This document shows positions 42,846 through 51,701 of a stretch of DNA of 64,000 nucleotides, piece after piece. The DNA is from Phycisphaerales bacterium. Its GTDB lineage: Bacteria; Planctomycetota; Phycisphaerae; UBA1845. A program made the translations under genes and the position numbers. Every line of letters starts with the position of its first letter. The first letter of the stretch is position 1. The stretch covers positions 1 through 64,000 of the forward strand of contig JADZBE010000014.1 in NCBI GenBank assembly GCA_020852275.1, in the 5' to 3' direction. Below the pieces are notes generated by a model. That model saw nothing but the letters and a program-made list of their open reading frames with translations, made no database searches and was not told the origin of the DNA.

Positions 42846-43639
42846 AGATGAAACTCCTTTCAACAAGACTTGTTCCAAGTTTTCAGGCGGTCGATGTGCG
42901 ATGCCTGACACGATGGTGAAACTGAATGAGAAACGAAAAAACTCCTTGTTCCGCGGTGCGCCTTGTGGGACGCGCCGCGGGATGCCGTGCCGTTTACTCG
43001 CGGCGGCGCCGTGCGGATCGGATTGTACACCGTGCGGTTCGGTCTGGCGTATCGAACTCGTCGAAAGGCAGTCTTTCTTTTTGCATCACAGAGCCGCGAC
43101 CGTCAGGGAGCGAACCATCTGCATGAGAGAGCCGCGACCGTCAGGGAGCGAACCGCCGTCGCCCTGTGCCGGAACCGGTTCTGGAGACATCCGGATGCAT
43201 CCACCCGTACGCGGGTCGCCTGCGAACGCTCGCGGCTCTCAAAAGCACGCGCCCGCGCGTCCCAAATGAGACACGACGCGCCGAAACGCCGGGGATCACA
43301 AGCATGGCGGCGCGACCTTCGACCTCACCCCCGCGATTCCTGCCGCACAATGGCTACCATCCTAGTCGATTCAGGTTGCTCTTGCCGAGCCGGACGCGGT
43401 CAAAAGCTGTATTGGGCCGAGCGCGACCGTATTCTGAAGCACGCGCGAGCTGCGGGGGGCGTGGCACGGTCTTGCGCATTCGCCTGACCGTGGCGGTTCG
43501 GGATCCCGACGCCTTGGCTCGCTCCACGGGTCCGCTGCTGCGGACCCGTGCCACCCGGCGCGGGGCCGTGCGACCCGCCTCTGATCCAGCCGACCGGGTG
43601 TCTAGGCGTCCGCGGGCTTGGGGGGTAGCATTCCGCCCG
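42846..43639. other. non-coding stretch with GCCGCG-family repeats
   Basis: A 794-bp divergent intergenic region between the metalloprotease and parA. Two tandem-like copies of GAGCCGCGACCGTCAGGGAG start at about 43090 and 43129, separated by 19 bases. The rest shows no conserved frame; open frames here are in-frame extensions or shadows. Promoters for both flanking genes must lie within it but could not be picked out. Confidence 0.6.
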
Positions 43640-44542
43640 ATGCGGCGGCTGGTCATCATGAATCAGAAGGGCGGCGTGGGGAAAACCACGACGACGGCCA
43701 ACCTCGGCGGCGCGCTGGCGCGCATGGGGTGGCGCGTGCTGATGGTCGATCTCGACCCACAGGCGCACCTGTCCATCCACTTCGGCTTCGATCCCGAGCA
43801 GGAGGCGCCCACCATTTACGACGTGCTGACCGGCGACGCCAAGGCCGGCGACGTGCTGTTCCGCAGCGCGGAAGGCGTGACCCTCATTCCCTCGTGCGTG
43901 GACCTTGCCGCAGCGGAAGTGGAGCTGGTCGGCCACGCGGATCGTCACGCGATCCTCGTCCGCGCCATCGACGCTCTGGACGAGCCGTTCGACGCCGTGC
44001 TCATCGACTGCCCGCCGTCGCTGGGACTCTTGACGCTGAACGGGCTGACGGCGGCCTATGAAGTGCTGATCCCGCTTCAACCGCACTTCCTGGCGCTTCA
44101 GGGGTTGATGAAGCTGGGGCAGACGGTGGCGCTGGTGCGCGAGCGGCTCAACCCGATGCTGCGCATCGCGGGCGTCGTCATCTGCATGCAGGACACGGGC
44201 ACGCTGCTCAGCGCCGAGGTGATCCACGGGCTGGAGCAGATCCTCGAAGCTCAGCGGCGGGCGGGCAACGCCTGGTCCGACGCCCGCATCTTCCACACGC
44301 GTATCCGCCGCAACATCAAGCTCGCTGAATGCCCGAGCCACCAGGTCTCCATCTTCGAGTACGCCGCCAAGAGCAACGGCGCGCTGGATTACGCGGCGCT
44401 GGCGCACGAGATGTTCGCCGCGGTGGAAGTCAAGGAACTTGTCGCGGCGGACGTGGCGGCCACGATTCCCATGCCCGCGCCTCGGACCGAACCGGTTCCC
44501 GCCGTGGAGGTGCCCATGTCCCGTCAGGCCGCAGGCGCATAG
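43640..44542 (+). CDS. ParA-family ATPase
   Basis: A 300-residue Walker-type ATPase of the ParA/Soj/MinD family. The deviant P-loop is KGGVGKTTTTANLG (10-23), followed by RVLMVDLDPQAHLSIHFG (Walker A') and AVLIDCPPSLGLLTLNGL (Walker B). The C-terminus IRRNIKLAECPSHQVSIFEY...GALDYAALAHEM is typical of ParA. ParA proteins segregate chromosomes or plasmids, or position cargo such as secretion and chemotaxis complexes. No parB is adjacent; the downstream neighbours are VanZ-like and type II secretion/pilus-like genes. ATG 43640 is chosen; the open frame to 43166 is non-coding repeat DNA. Confidence 0.88.
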   Translation: MRRLVIMNQKGGVGKTTTTANLGGALARMGWRVLMVDLDPQAHLSIHFGFDPEQEAPTIYDVLTGDAKAGDVLFRSAEGVTLIPSCVDLAAAEVELVGHADRHAILVRAIDALDEPFDAVLIDCPPSLGLLTLNGLTAAYEVLIPLQPHFLALQGLMKLGQTVALVRERLNPMLRIAGVVICMQDTGTLLSAEVIHGLEQILEAQRRAGNAWSDARIFHTRIRRNIKLAECPSHQVSIFEYAAKSNGALDYAALAHEMFAAVEVKELVAADVAATIPMPAPRTEPVPAVEVPMSRQAAGA

Positions 44543-44554
44543 GCGGGCACAGCG

Positions 44555-44953
44555 ATGCTTCGACTCCGTTTCAGCTTCCGTTCCGCTTCCACGCTGCGAG
44601 TGCTTTGGCTGGCCTACTGGGTCGGGATGGCCGCGGCGATGCACACGCCCGTGCCCGGGCGGCTGCACCTGCCGGTTGCCGGCGGCGACAAGATTCTCCA
44701 TTGCCTGATGTACTTCCTGCTGACGATGCTCGGGGCGCGGGTCATGATGCTCGGCAGCGGGCTGACGAACCGGCGGTTGGCGATGTGGGGCGCGGTTTAC
44801 CTGGCGTATGCGGCGCTGGACGAATTCCTGCAACCTCTCACCGGCCGCACCGCCTCGGTGAACGACTGGCTCGCCGACGCCACAGGGATCGTGCTGGCAA
44901 GTTCGATCCTCAGCACGCAGACGGCGCGGTCGGACGACCTTGAGGGGAACTGA
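44555..44953 (+). CDS. VanZ-like small membrane protein
   Basis: A 132-residue integral membrane protein with about four helices. Family marks are GGDKILHCLMYFLLTML, YAALDEFLQPLTGRTASVNDWLADATGIVL (the D-E-x-x-Q and D-x-x-A-D-x-x-G pattern of VanZ-like domains) and a short polar C-tail. VanZ confers low-level teicoplanin resistance in enterococci, but this family is widespread and its biochemical role is unknown. It begins 12 bp after parA on the same strand and is probably co-transcribed with it. Confidence 0.82.
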   Translation: MLRLRFSFRSASTLRVLWLAYWVGMAAAMHTPVPGRLHLPVAGGDKILHCLMYFLLTMLGARVMMLGSGLTNRRLAMWGAVYLAYAALDEFLQPLTGRTASVNDWLADATGIVLASSILSTQTARSDDLEGN

Positions 44954-45390
44954 CGGAACGCGGGGTTCGAAGACCCCGTGGGACCGCGGCGATTTCGGAT
45001 TTCGGATTTCGGATTCCTGTTCCAGATTTCCATTTCAAATTTCAGATTTCAGATTGCTGTTCCAGGTTTCGGTTTCAAATTTCAGATTTCAAATCTGAGA
45101 TTCTGAATTTCACATCCTTGGACAACGCACCATCCTCCACGCACCATCCTCCACGCACCACGGTCTACGAAACACCGTCAACGCCAGCCCTCCACGCACC
45201 GCCGTCCACGCACGCATGGGAACAGACTCGGATACGCGCGCCCGCGCAACAGCTCATTCAGCCCGACCTCGCAGATCCGCTCCAAGGGCGGATTGCCAAT
45301 CTCGGGAAGTTCTCCCGCCGCATAACATCCGCGCCCATTGCCCGTCTGAATCTGTCGCGGCCAGACAACCTGTTGCAACGGCGGGCGACC
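44954..45390. other. non-coding stretch with low-complexity repeats
   Basis: No gene is supported in 437 bases. A CGGGGT/ACCCCG stem (44961-44978) follows the VanZ-like gene. From 44992 to about 45112 the DNA is AT-richer, built of GGATTTC and CAGATTTC repeats. At 45127-45165 the unit CACCATCCTCCACG recurs. An open frame through this DNA merges with the following GspF gene but is not considered coding. Confidence 0.55.
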
Positions 45391-46584
45391 ATGAATCACT
45401 ACGACTACTCGGCGACGTGTTCGACCGGAGCGGCCATGCGGGGGACGATCGAGTCCGCGGATGAACCGGCGGCGCTCGATCTGCTTCGCGGGATGGGTTT
45501 ACAGGACGTGGCGGTCACGCGCGCGCGGACGCCTGCCCTGCGCAGACCTCTCGGCGCGGACGACTTCATCTTCTTCAACGAGCAGCTCGCGGCGCTCGCC
45601 TCCAGCGGAATCGCGCTGGAGCAGGGGCTGCGGCACCTGGCCAAAGACATCGACTCGCCTCGATTGCGGCACACGATCGACGACGTCGCGGCCCAACTGG
45701 AGCGCGGCGCGCCGCTCGATGAAGCCGTCGCCCGCGAGGCGGGCAACCTTCCGCCGCTCTACGGTCGCGTCATCCGCGCGGGACTGGCCGGCGGGCATCT
45801 CTCCTCGACGCTGCTGAACCTCTCGAACCACCTGCGTTTCCTGACGCACACGCGCCGCCTGATCGTGCAGGCGCTGGCGTATCCGGGGATGGTCTGCCTG
45901 CTGGCGGGCGGGATCCTCTGCGCGATCCTGATCTGGGTCGTGCCGAGTTTCGAGGACATTTACCTTGACTTCGACGTCCAACTGCCGCGCATGACGTCGC
46001 TGTTGATTCTCATGTCGCACTACCTGCCGGAAATTCTTGTCGTGCTCGGCGTGGCCGCGGCGGCGGTGGTACTCTTCTATTTGTTCACGCTCGCGACGGC
46101 CGGCGGACGAGCGCTTCGGGAAAGGGTGGTCGTGGGCCTGCCGCTGCTGGGTCGGCTGGTCTTGGACTCGATGCGCGCGCGGTTCCTGCGCGGACTGGCT
46201 CACGGGGTCCAGGCGGGACTGCCGCTGCCCGAGGCGCTGCGCCTCTCCGCCGAGGCGATGGGCAGCTCGGCCGGACTGTCCGAGGCAGAGGCGGTGGCGC
46301 GAGTGGTGGAATCCGGCGGGACGGTGATGGACGCGACGCGCAAGACGAAGTTCGTCCCGCCGATTCTCGGTTACGTCCTGCAAGTTTGCGCGACGCCGGC
46401 CGACGCGGAACAGGCGCTTATCCAACTCGCCGAAGGGTACTCCTCCCGCGCGGAACATGCCCAGCTCGTCATGCGCACGTGGCTGCCCCCCGCGGCCATC
46501 TTCGTAGTGGGAGCGTTCATCGCGCTGAGCATTCTCGGCGTGTTTCTACCTTTGGTAAGTCTTGTGGAATCCGTCTCCGGTTGA
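45391..46584 (+). CDS. type II secretion/type IV pilus inner-membrane platform protein (GspF family), copy 1
   Basis: A 397-residue polytopic protein that forms the inner-membrane platform on which a secretion or pilus ATPase acts. It has the two T2SF repeats, LGADDFIFFNEQLAALASSGIALEQGLRHLA and MRARFLRGLAHGVQAGLPLPEALRLSAEA, with hydrophobic segments at about 168-190, 220-245 and 370-390. The N-terminal MNHYDYSATCSTGAAMRGTIESADEPAALDLL is the normal GspF start, so ATG 45391 is chosen over the upstream open frame. It heads a tight plus-strand cluster with a second GspF and three pseudopilins. No GspE, GspD or major pilin gene is adjacent. Confidence 0.88.
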   Translation: MNHYDYSATCSTGAAMRGTIESADEPAALDLLRGMGLQDVAVTRARTPALRRPLGADDFIFFNEQLAALASSGIALEQGLRHLAKDIDSPRLRHTIDDVAAQLERGAPLDEAVAREAGNLPPLYGRVIRAGLAGGHLSSTLLNLSNHLRFLTHTRRLIVQALAYPGMVCLLAGGILCAILIWVVPSFEDIYLDFDVQLPRMTSLLILMSHYLPEILVVLGVAAAAVVLFYLFTLATAGGRALRERVVVGLPLLGRLVLDSMRARFLRGLAHGVQAGLPLPEALRLSAEAMGSSAGLSEAEAVARVVESGGTVMDATRKTKFVPPILGYVLQVCATPADAEQALIQLAEGYSSRAEHAQLVMRTWLPPAAIFVVGAFIALSILGVFLPLVSLVESVSG

Positions 46585-46605
46585 TCGGGACGGGCGAGGC
46601 GAATC

Positions 46606-47835
46606 ATGGCCGACGTCTTTGCCGTCATCATTCTTGTTCTCATCCTGCTGGCGATCCTCTGGCTCGTCCTGCGCCTGCTCTCCGCCGTGATCGGCACGTT
46701 GGGCTGGGCGGCCGGAGGCGAGGCCGGCGGGATGCTCGTCAAGGGTTTCCACTCGAAGGGCGGACGATACCGGCGCACGGCGGACCTCGAGCGCGTGATC
46801 GGCATTCTGTCCCTGGCGGCTCGTCAGAACCTGCCCCTCGCGGAAACACTGCTGGCGGCGCTGCCGGGCGAGTCCCGGCGCGTGGCGAACATGCTGGACC
46901 AGGTCGCCGACCGGCTGGCGATGGGGCGCAGCCTTTCGGAGGCCATGCGCTGGGGCATCAGCAACTGCCCGGAGCTTTTCGTGCAACTGATCCGCGACGC
47001 CGAGCGCACGGGCGCGCTCGCCGATGCGCTGCGCGACATCGAGCGGTGCCTCGCCGATCGCCTCTTCGACGGCCCCCAGCGGACGCCGCCGGCGCTGGTG
47101 TTCGCGGCGCTGACGCTGCTTTCAGGCGTCTGCATTGTCGGCGGCGTGATGTTCTGGATCATTCCGAAATTCAAGGAAATCTTCGACGACTTTGACGTCC
47201 CCTTGCCTTCGGCGACCCGGACGTTGATTTCCGCCGCATACGGGGCCTTCGTGGCCAGCCCGATCCTGCTCGGGGTCGTCGGCGCGATGCTGCTTGTAGC
47301 GGTGACCGGTCTGGGTCGCCGCCGCGGAGGCCGGCCTCGGTTTTTCGCCCGGCTCATCGGCGCGGTGCGCAGCATGATCCCCGGCGTTCGAACCGTGGAC
47401 TACGGGTTGGGCATGGCAGCCGTGACTCGGCGCATCGCGCTGCACGTGCGCGCCGGACTTCCGCTGCACCAGCTTGGCCCGCTGGAAACCGCGCTGCGAC
47501 CGACCAACGCGCTGGGCGCGAGGGTCGCTCGATTCATGGACGACGTGCGCCGCGGAGACGCGCCGCACGAGGCCGCGGCACGCGCCCGGCTGGGTGAAGT
47601 GTTCGTCTCCGCCTGGCGCATGATCGAGCGCGGCGAAGAGCCGCAGGCGGTGCTCGATCACGCGTCGCGCTATTACCAGGCCCTCGGCGAGCGCTGGATG
47701 GACACCCTCGGCGTGGTGCTCGCGCCGCTCGCCACGGTGGTCGTGGCCGCCGGTGTGGGCCTTGTCGCCTACTCCTTGTTCATCCCGCTCGTTCACCTCA
47801 TCAACGGCGTCATGGAAGGCATGGTGTGGACATGA
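46606..47835 (+). CDS. GspF-family platform protein, copy 2
   Basis: A 409-residue membrane protein. It starts with a hydrophobic helix (FAVIILVLILLAILWLVLRLLSAVIG), followed by a T2SF repeat (LERVIGILSLAARQNLPLAETLLAAL...GISNCPELFVQLIRDAERTGAL), then transmembrane segments around 162-185, 215-235 and 380-400. Compared with copy 1 the N-terminal cytoplasmic domain is replaced by a membrane helix and the second repeat is weaker. It starts 21 bp after copy 1 and its stop overlaps the next gene's start (ATGA). Two platform paralogs in tandem may form a heteromeric base or serve different fibres; which is not known. Confidence 0.82.
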   Translation: MADVFAVIILVLILLAILWLVLRLLSAVIGTLGWAAGGEAGGMLVKGFHSKGGRYRRTADLERVIGILSLAARQNLPLAETLLAALPGESRRVANMLDQVADRLAMGRSLSEAMRWGISNCPELFVQLIRDAERTGALADALRDIERCLADRLFDGPQRTPPALVFAALTLLSGVCIVGGVMFWIIPKFKEIFDDFDVPLPSATRTLISAAYGAFVASPILLGVVGAMLLVAVTGLGRRRGGRPRFFARLIGAVRSMIPGVRTVDYGLGMAAVTRRIALHVRAGLPLHQLGPLETALRPTNALGARVARFMDDVRRGDAPHEAAARARLGEVFVSAWRMIERGEEPQAVLDHASRYYQALGERWMDTLGVVLAPLATVVVAAGVGLVAYSLFIPLVHLINGVMEGMVWT

Positions 47836-48230
47836 GAGTTGCACAAACACGCCGGCGGCCGGCGTTCCTGCTCGTCGAACTCATCGTCGGCACGGCCATC
47901 CTCGGCCTGCTCATGCTGGCCGTGAGCCGGCTCGTGTCGGATTACCAGAGCGCGGTGCGATCGCAGCTCCTTCGCGCAAGGCTTAACAATGTGGCGCAGG
48001 CGAGGTTGGAAGAGATCCGGGCAGGGGTGATTCCACTGGAGAACGCCGTTCGCTCGGAGGACGACGACACGAGTGTAGAGATCGTCGTTCGTGACGCGGA
48101 AGGCGACTGGGCGCCGCTGAAGTTCGTCGAAGTGACCGCCTCCGCCCCGCTGCGGCATGATCGAGTGCTTCGCGCGGCCGTGCGCGCCTACGTCGCATCG
48201 CCGCAGGCCACGCGGGAGGCGCAGCCATGA
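47832..48230 (+). CDS. pseudopilin with prepilin-type N-terminus (GspI-like)
   Basis: A 132-residue minor pseudopilin. The basic leader RVAQTRRRPAFLLVELIVGTAILGLLMLAVSRLV contains the prepilin cleavage-methylation helix with Glu at +5 relative to the mature Phe, although Ala replaces the usual Gly before it. Short size and gene position between GspF and a GspJ-like gene suggest the GspI role. ATG 47832 overlaps the GspF stop (ATGA) and its own stop overlaps the next start (ATGA), so the block is translationally coupled. A GTG two codons earlier is possible. Confidence 0.75.
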   Translation: MRVAQTRRRPAFLLVELIVGTAILGLLMLAVSRLVSDYQSAVRSQLLRARLNNVAQARLEEIRAGVIPLENAVRSEDDDTSVEIVVRDAEGDWAPLKFVEVTASAPLRHDRVLRAAVRAYVASPQATREAQP

Positions 48231-48922
48231 GAGTGCGATTCCAGCGAACCCCCGGGGCGGGCATCCGATCGCACGATCGCCGGGGAATCGTGCTGGTGGA
48301 GATGCTCGTCGTGGTCTTCCTCGTTTCGATCGGTGCGGGCCTGGCCGCGATGGTGTTCGAGTCCCTGCTGGACGCGCAGTCGGTGACCGCGCGTTTCTCC
48401 AACCGGCTGGCCGTGCTGCACAGCTTCGAGACGGCCCTGCGGCGCGACGTCCGCCGCGCGGAGCGCATCGAGTTTCCGGCGGTCGCCGGTGAGCCTGCGG
48501 ATGTCGATCGATTGCAACAGCTTGTGCTCCTCTGCGGAGACGCGCGCGTCGTGTATGCACTGCGCGACTCGCGCGTCACCCGCTCTGCCGTCGGACCGGT
48601 TCCTTCGAGCCTCGCCTGGGACGAGACGCTCGGGGCGGTGAGCCTGCAACCGGTGCAGGATTCGAGAGGCCAGACCGTGGGCATCAAGGCGCGGGTCACC
48701 TGGGCAAGGCAGAATCGCGAGGATCCTCATGTGAAGCTGACGTTCGAGGTCGTCGCGCTGTGCGCGGGCGAGTCTTCACCGGAGGAACCCGGCGAGACCG
48801 CGGCCGCGGTTTCGGGCAAGCCCACGTCCGATGAGGCTCGCCACGGCGCGGACGAGAAGGCCGGCGAGGAGTCAACTGAGGAGCCAGGTGGGCAGTCAGG
48901 TAAGGAGCCGGGCGATGAGTAA
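48227..48922 (+). CDS. pseudopilin with prepilin-type N-terminus (GspJ-like)
   Basis: A 231-residue minor pseudopilin, close to the usual GspJ size. The N-terminal DRRGIVLVEMLVVVFLVSIGAGLAAMVF has Gly before a hydrophobic residue and Glu at +5, the prepilin peptidase and methylation signature. The body is predicted beta-rich and ends in an acidic, repeat-like tail (EEPGETAAAV...GGQSGKEPGDE) of about 45 residues that is unlikely to be structured. The start overlaps the previous stop by four bases, and the last eight bases overlap the next start. Confidence 0.75.
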   Translation: MRVRFQRTPGAGIRSHDRRGIVLVEMLVVVFLVSIGAGLAAMVFESLLDAQSVTARFSNRLAVLHSFETALRRDVRRAERIEFPAVAGEPADVDRLQQLVLLCGDARVVYALRDSRVTRSAVGPVPSSLAWDETLGAVSLQPVQDSRGQTVGIKARVTWARQNREDPHVKLTFEVVALCAGESSPEEPGETAAAVSGKPTSDEARHGADEKAGEESTEEPGGQSGKEPGDE

Positions 48923-49412
48923 GCCAAGCCATCCGCGCGTGTGGGTTTCGCAGCGCGGCACCCACTCGGTGCAGACCTGCCCGCCGCACTCTCGTCGACG
49001 GCACGCCCGTGCGTTAAGGCTTCGCTCGAAAGCCCGAGGCTCGCGCCGCGCGGTCGTGCTCGTGTTCGTGCTTGCGGCGCTGGTGCTGGCCGCGGCGCTG
49101 ATGGCCGTGATTGCGGCGGGCCTGCGACAGCAGGGGGCGTACGCGGGACTCGACGCCGACCAGCGGCTGCTGCGCAACATCGCGGACAGCGCGCGAGCGT
49201 GGGCGGATGTGCATCCGGAGGTTTGGACTGCGAGCACGCCCACCACGCTGGACCCGCGGTCGCTTGCGCCGGGCGAGGGCGAGGGCGAGGGCGCCATCGA
49301 GCTTACGCCCGTCTCAACGAATTCCGCCGCGCGCCGGCTGCGCGTTCACATCACGCTGCACCACGGCCGGCGCGTGCTCGAACGCACGTGGGAATACCCG
49401 GCGAAACGGTGA
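48915..49412 (+). CDS. small GspK-like pseudopilin or membrane-anchored pilin-associated protein
   Basis: A 165-residue protein with a long basic leader (residues 1-43) and one hydrophobic helix (AVVLVFVLAALVLAAALMAVIAAGL). The soluble domain begins QQGAYAGLDADQRLLRNIADSARAWADV, resembling the start of GspK/PilX-type proteins. The Glu expected at +5 in pilins is missing, as it often is in GspK. ATG 48915 overlaps the end of the preceding gene by eight bases. A short GEGEGEG run lies in the middle. This closes the plus-strand cluster. Confidence 0.65.
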   Translation: MSKPSHPRVWVSQRGTHSVQTCPPHSRRRHARALRLRSKARGSRRAVVLVFVLAALVLAAALMAVIAAGLRQQGAYAGLDADQRLLRNIADSARAWADVHPEVWTASTPTTLDPRSLAPGEGEGEGAIELTPVSTNSAARRLRVHITLHHGRRVLERTWEYPAKR

Positions 49413-49730
49413 GCCGACGGCGGGCCACGCGCGCCGCGGAGCGAAGCGTGCCCCTCAGTATCAGATTCACTCCAGTGATGAATCTTCGCCGGCGTTTTCT
49501 TTCGGGGTCGCCTCGCCGGGGGGCGCGCTCCCCTCGCGGAATGGACGGGTTTCTTCATCCCCTTTCGGAGTACGAGTGCAGAACGTCCCGGAACGTCCGC
49601 ACGACCCTTGCGCTACCCAGCAGAGGCCGATGAAGACTCGCTTGCCGCGTGGTCCATATCCCGGCGCGCAGCTCATTCGGCTGCGCGCAATCCGAGACGT
49701 CGCGTTCACCGGCGCGTCGGACTTTGGGAA
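49413..49730. other. non-coding stretch between convergent genes
   Basis: These 318 bases separate the end of the pseudopilin cluster from the end of the PAS/GAF/receiver gene. I see no conserved frame, no strong hairpin with a T-tract and no repeat of the families described elsewhere. Confidence 0.4.
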
Positions 49731-51479
49731 TCAGGCGGTCGCGCCTTTCAGGGCAGTCCGGATTTCGCTGAGGAGCTGGTCCACCTTGAACGGCTTGAAG
49801 AGCACGGCGTTCAGCCCTTCGTGGTTGGCGCGAACGATGGCGTGGTTCGGATCGTAGCCGAACCCGGTCATCAGGATCACCGGCGTGTGCGCGTTGGCCG
49901 CCCGCGCCGCCGCGAAAATTTCGTAGCCGTTCTTGCCCGGAAGGCGGATGTCCGAGAGCACAAGGTCGAACGCCTTGCCGGAGATGTGGTCCACGGCGGC
50001 CTGCCCGTCGCACGCCACGGTGACCTCACACCCGTATCCCGCCAGCACGTCGCGGACGGTCTCGCGGATGATGTCCTCGTCGTCGGCGATGAGCACGCGC
50101 TTTTCGCGCAGCACCGGGTCGAAGCGGGCCACGCGCCGGTTGCGCGGCAGGATCACGCCCGGCTGGGGCGAAGTGATGCGCGAAAACGCATCGCGGATGC
50201 CGACCACCGTCTCCGAGATCGCGCCCAGCCGCGTGCGCAGGTCGTCCAGGCCGATGTAATCTTCCTTCAGCGTCTCGATGCCCGTCAGCACGTCGTTGAC
50301 CGGACCGAGCACTTCCGCCTTCACGTCCTGACGCAACTGGCCGGTCGTCGTGTGGCGCTCGGTGACGAGCAGCTCCAGCGTGTGCAGGGCGATGGCGATG
50401 TACCGCCCGAGGATTTCGGCGAACTGGCGGTCTTCCTCGGTGAAGGCGGCCAGCCGGTCGCTCTCGACGTTGAACACGCCGACAAGCTGGTCGGTCAGCG
50501 TCAGCGGCACGGTCAGCGATGACTTCGCATCGCCCAGACCTTGAATGTAGTACGGGTCCTTGGCGACGTCGGGGCACAGGTAGCTCTGCCCGGTGGCGGC
50601 GACGTAGCCGCTGATGCCGTTGCCCTCCGCGCCGGCGTAAATGTCGATGCCGCGCACCTCCGACGGCATGCCCGACGCCAGCGCCAGCTCGAGCTTGTTG
50701 TTCTTCCGGTCGAGCACGAACACCGCGATGTGGTCGAATTGCAGCAGTTCGTGCGCGTAGCGCATGACCTTCTGCTCGAGCAGCGCGAGCCGCTCCGCCA
50801 CGTTGAGGCGCGTGAGCTGCTCGGCGTCGATGCGCACCAATTGCCGCCCGGCATTGTCGATGGCGTTTATCCTGGCCTGAAGGCGACGGGCGTAGGTGGC
50901 ATTCGTTACATATGCGCTGAAACCCGTCAGCGCACCCGCGTCGTCGAACAGCGGGGAAATCGTCGCCTCGTGCATTTCGCCGGCGTCGGTCATCAGGTCG
51001 AATCGGCGGGGAGCGATAAGCGGGCGGCCGGGTGAAGTCGAGCAGGGGGTCGGGGCGTTGCGGGCGTCGGCAGAATCGGTCGGGCAGGCAAGCGTGTCAG
51101 GTTTCGAGGGGGCAAGCTGATCGAGCATCTGGAGGCATTCGCGATGCACCGCCGGTTCAAGCTCCGCCGTCGGCGTCGATCCCGGCGCGCTGCGCCCGAT
51201 GATCCTCGCCTGCGCGTCCAGCGTCAGCAGCAACGACGCCGGCGCCTCGCCCACCGGCGAGACCTGCGGCGGGCGTTTCATGCCCATCAGGAATCGCAGC
51301 AGGTTGCCGTCGCTGACGACGACATCGTACTGCCGATCCTTCAGCGCCTGCGCGGCCTCGGACCAGTTGGTCACCCGCGCACACGCGCCGCGGGCTTCGA
51401 GGCGTTCGGCGAGTTCGTCGATGCCCTCGCACCGCCCCAGCAGCAGGAGGTTCAACTGCGTCGTCATGATGTCGTTCAT
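49731..51479 (-). CDS. PAS/GAF sensor with C-terminal receiver domain, no kinase
   Basis: A 582-residue cytoplasmic signalling protein. N-terminal LNLLLLGRCEGIDELAERLE...YDVVVSDGNLLRFL looks like a receiver-type fold with an Asp, followed by a PAS-like segment (LLTLDAQARIIG...ATISPLFDDAGALTGFSAYV). A GAF domain (LLQFDHIAVFVLDRKNNKLELALASG...GNGISGYVAATG...SSLTVPLTL) comes next, then a long helical linker. The C-terminal 120 residues are a full receiver domain (KRVLIADDEDIIRETVRDVLA, phospho-acceptor in FDLVLSDIRLPGKNGYE, Lys in LFKPFKVDQ). No HATPase or His box is seen, so it is a receiver-output protein needing a partner kinase. Start 51479 is a choice; 51467 and 51539 are alternatives. Confidence 0.78.
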   Translation of the reverse strand: MNDIMTTQLNLLLLGRCEGIDELAERLEARGACARVTNWSEAAQALKDRQYDVVVSDGNLLRFLMGMKRPPQVSPVGEAPASLLLTLDAQARIIGRSAPGSTPTAELEPAVHRECLQMLDQLAPSKPDTLACPTDSADARNAPTPCSTSPGRPLIAPRRFDLMTDAGEMHEATISPLFDDAGALTGFSAYVTNATYARRLQARINAIDNAGRQLVRIDAEQLTRLNVAERLALLEQKVMRYAHELLQFDHIAVFVLDRKNNKLELALASGMPSEVRGIDIYAGAEGNGISGYVAATGQSYLCPDVAKDPYYIQGLGDAKSSLTVPLTLTDQLVGVFNVESDRLAAFTEEDRQFAEILGRYIAIALHTLELLVTERHTTTGQLRQDVKAEVLGPVNDVLTGIETLKEDYIGLDDLRTRLGAISETVVGIRDAFSRITSPQPGVILPRNRRVARFDPVLREKRVLIADDEDIIRETVRDVLAGYGCEVTVACDGQAAVDHISGKAFDLVLSDIRLPGKNGYEIFAAARAANAHTPVILMTGFGYDPNHAIVRANHEGLNAVLFKPFKVDQLLSEIRTALKGATA

Positions 51480-51701
51480 CTTCCCGTGCCCCGACCCCGC
51501 GCCTTCCCCCAAAGCACACCTCACGAGATTATAGTCCATCGACCGCGCGTTTCTCGTTTCCCCACCGGTGTGAGGTATAGACCCGAAAGAACCCATCAGG
51601 ATAGCATCCAGGCCCCTGCGACTTCAAGTCCATGATCGGGTTCCTGCGGCGGCAGGCAGGGCAACCACATTCTGCGGCTGTCGAAGCGGGGACCGTCCAT
51701 G

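Noticed and set aside
43166-43639. N-terminal extension of the ParA protein
   Set aside because: It is repeat-derived DNA without homology; the ParA P-loop normally lies within the first 15 residues, as it does from ATG 43640.
44555-44953. Glycopeptide resistance function for the VanZ-like gene
   Set aside because: No vanHAX or other resistance genes are adjacent; the family is widespread and mostly unrelated to resistance.
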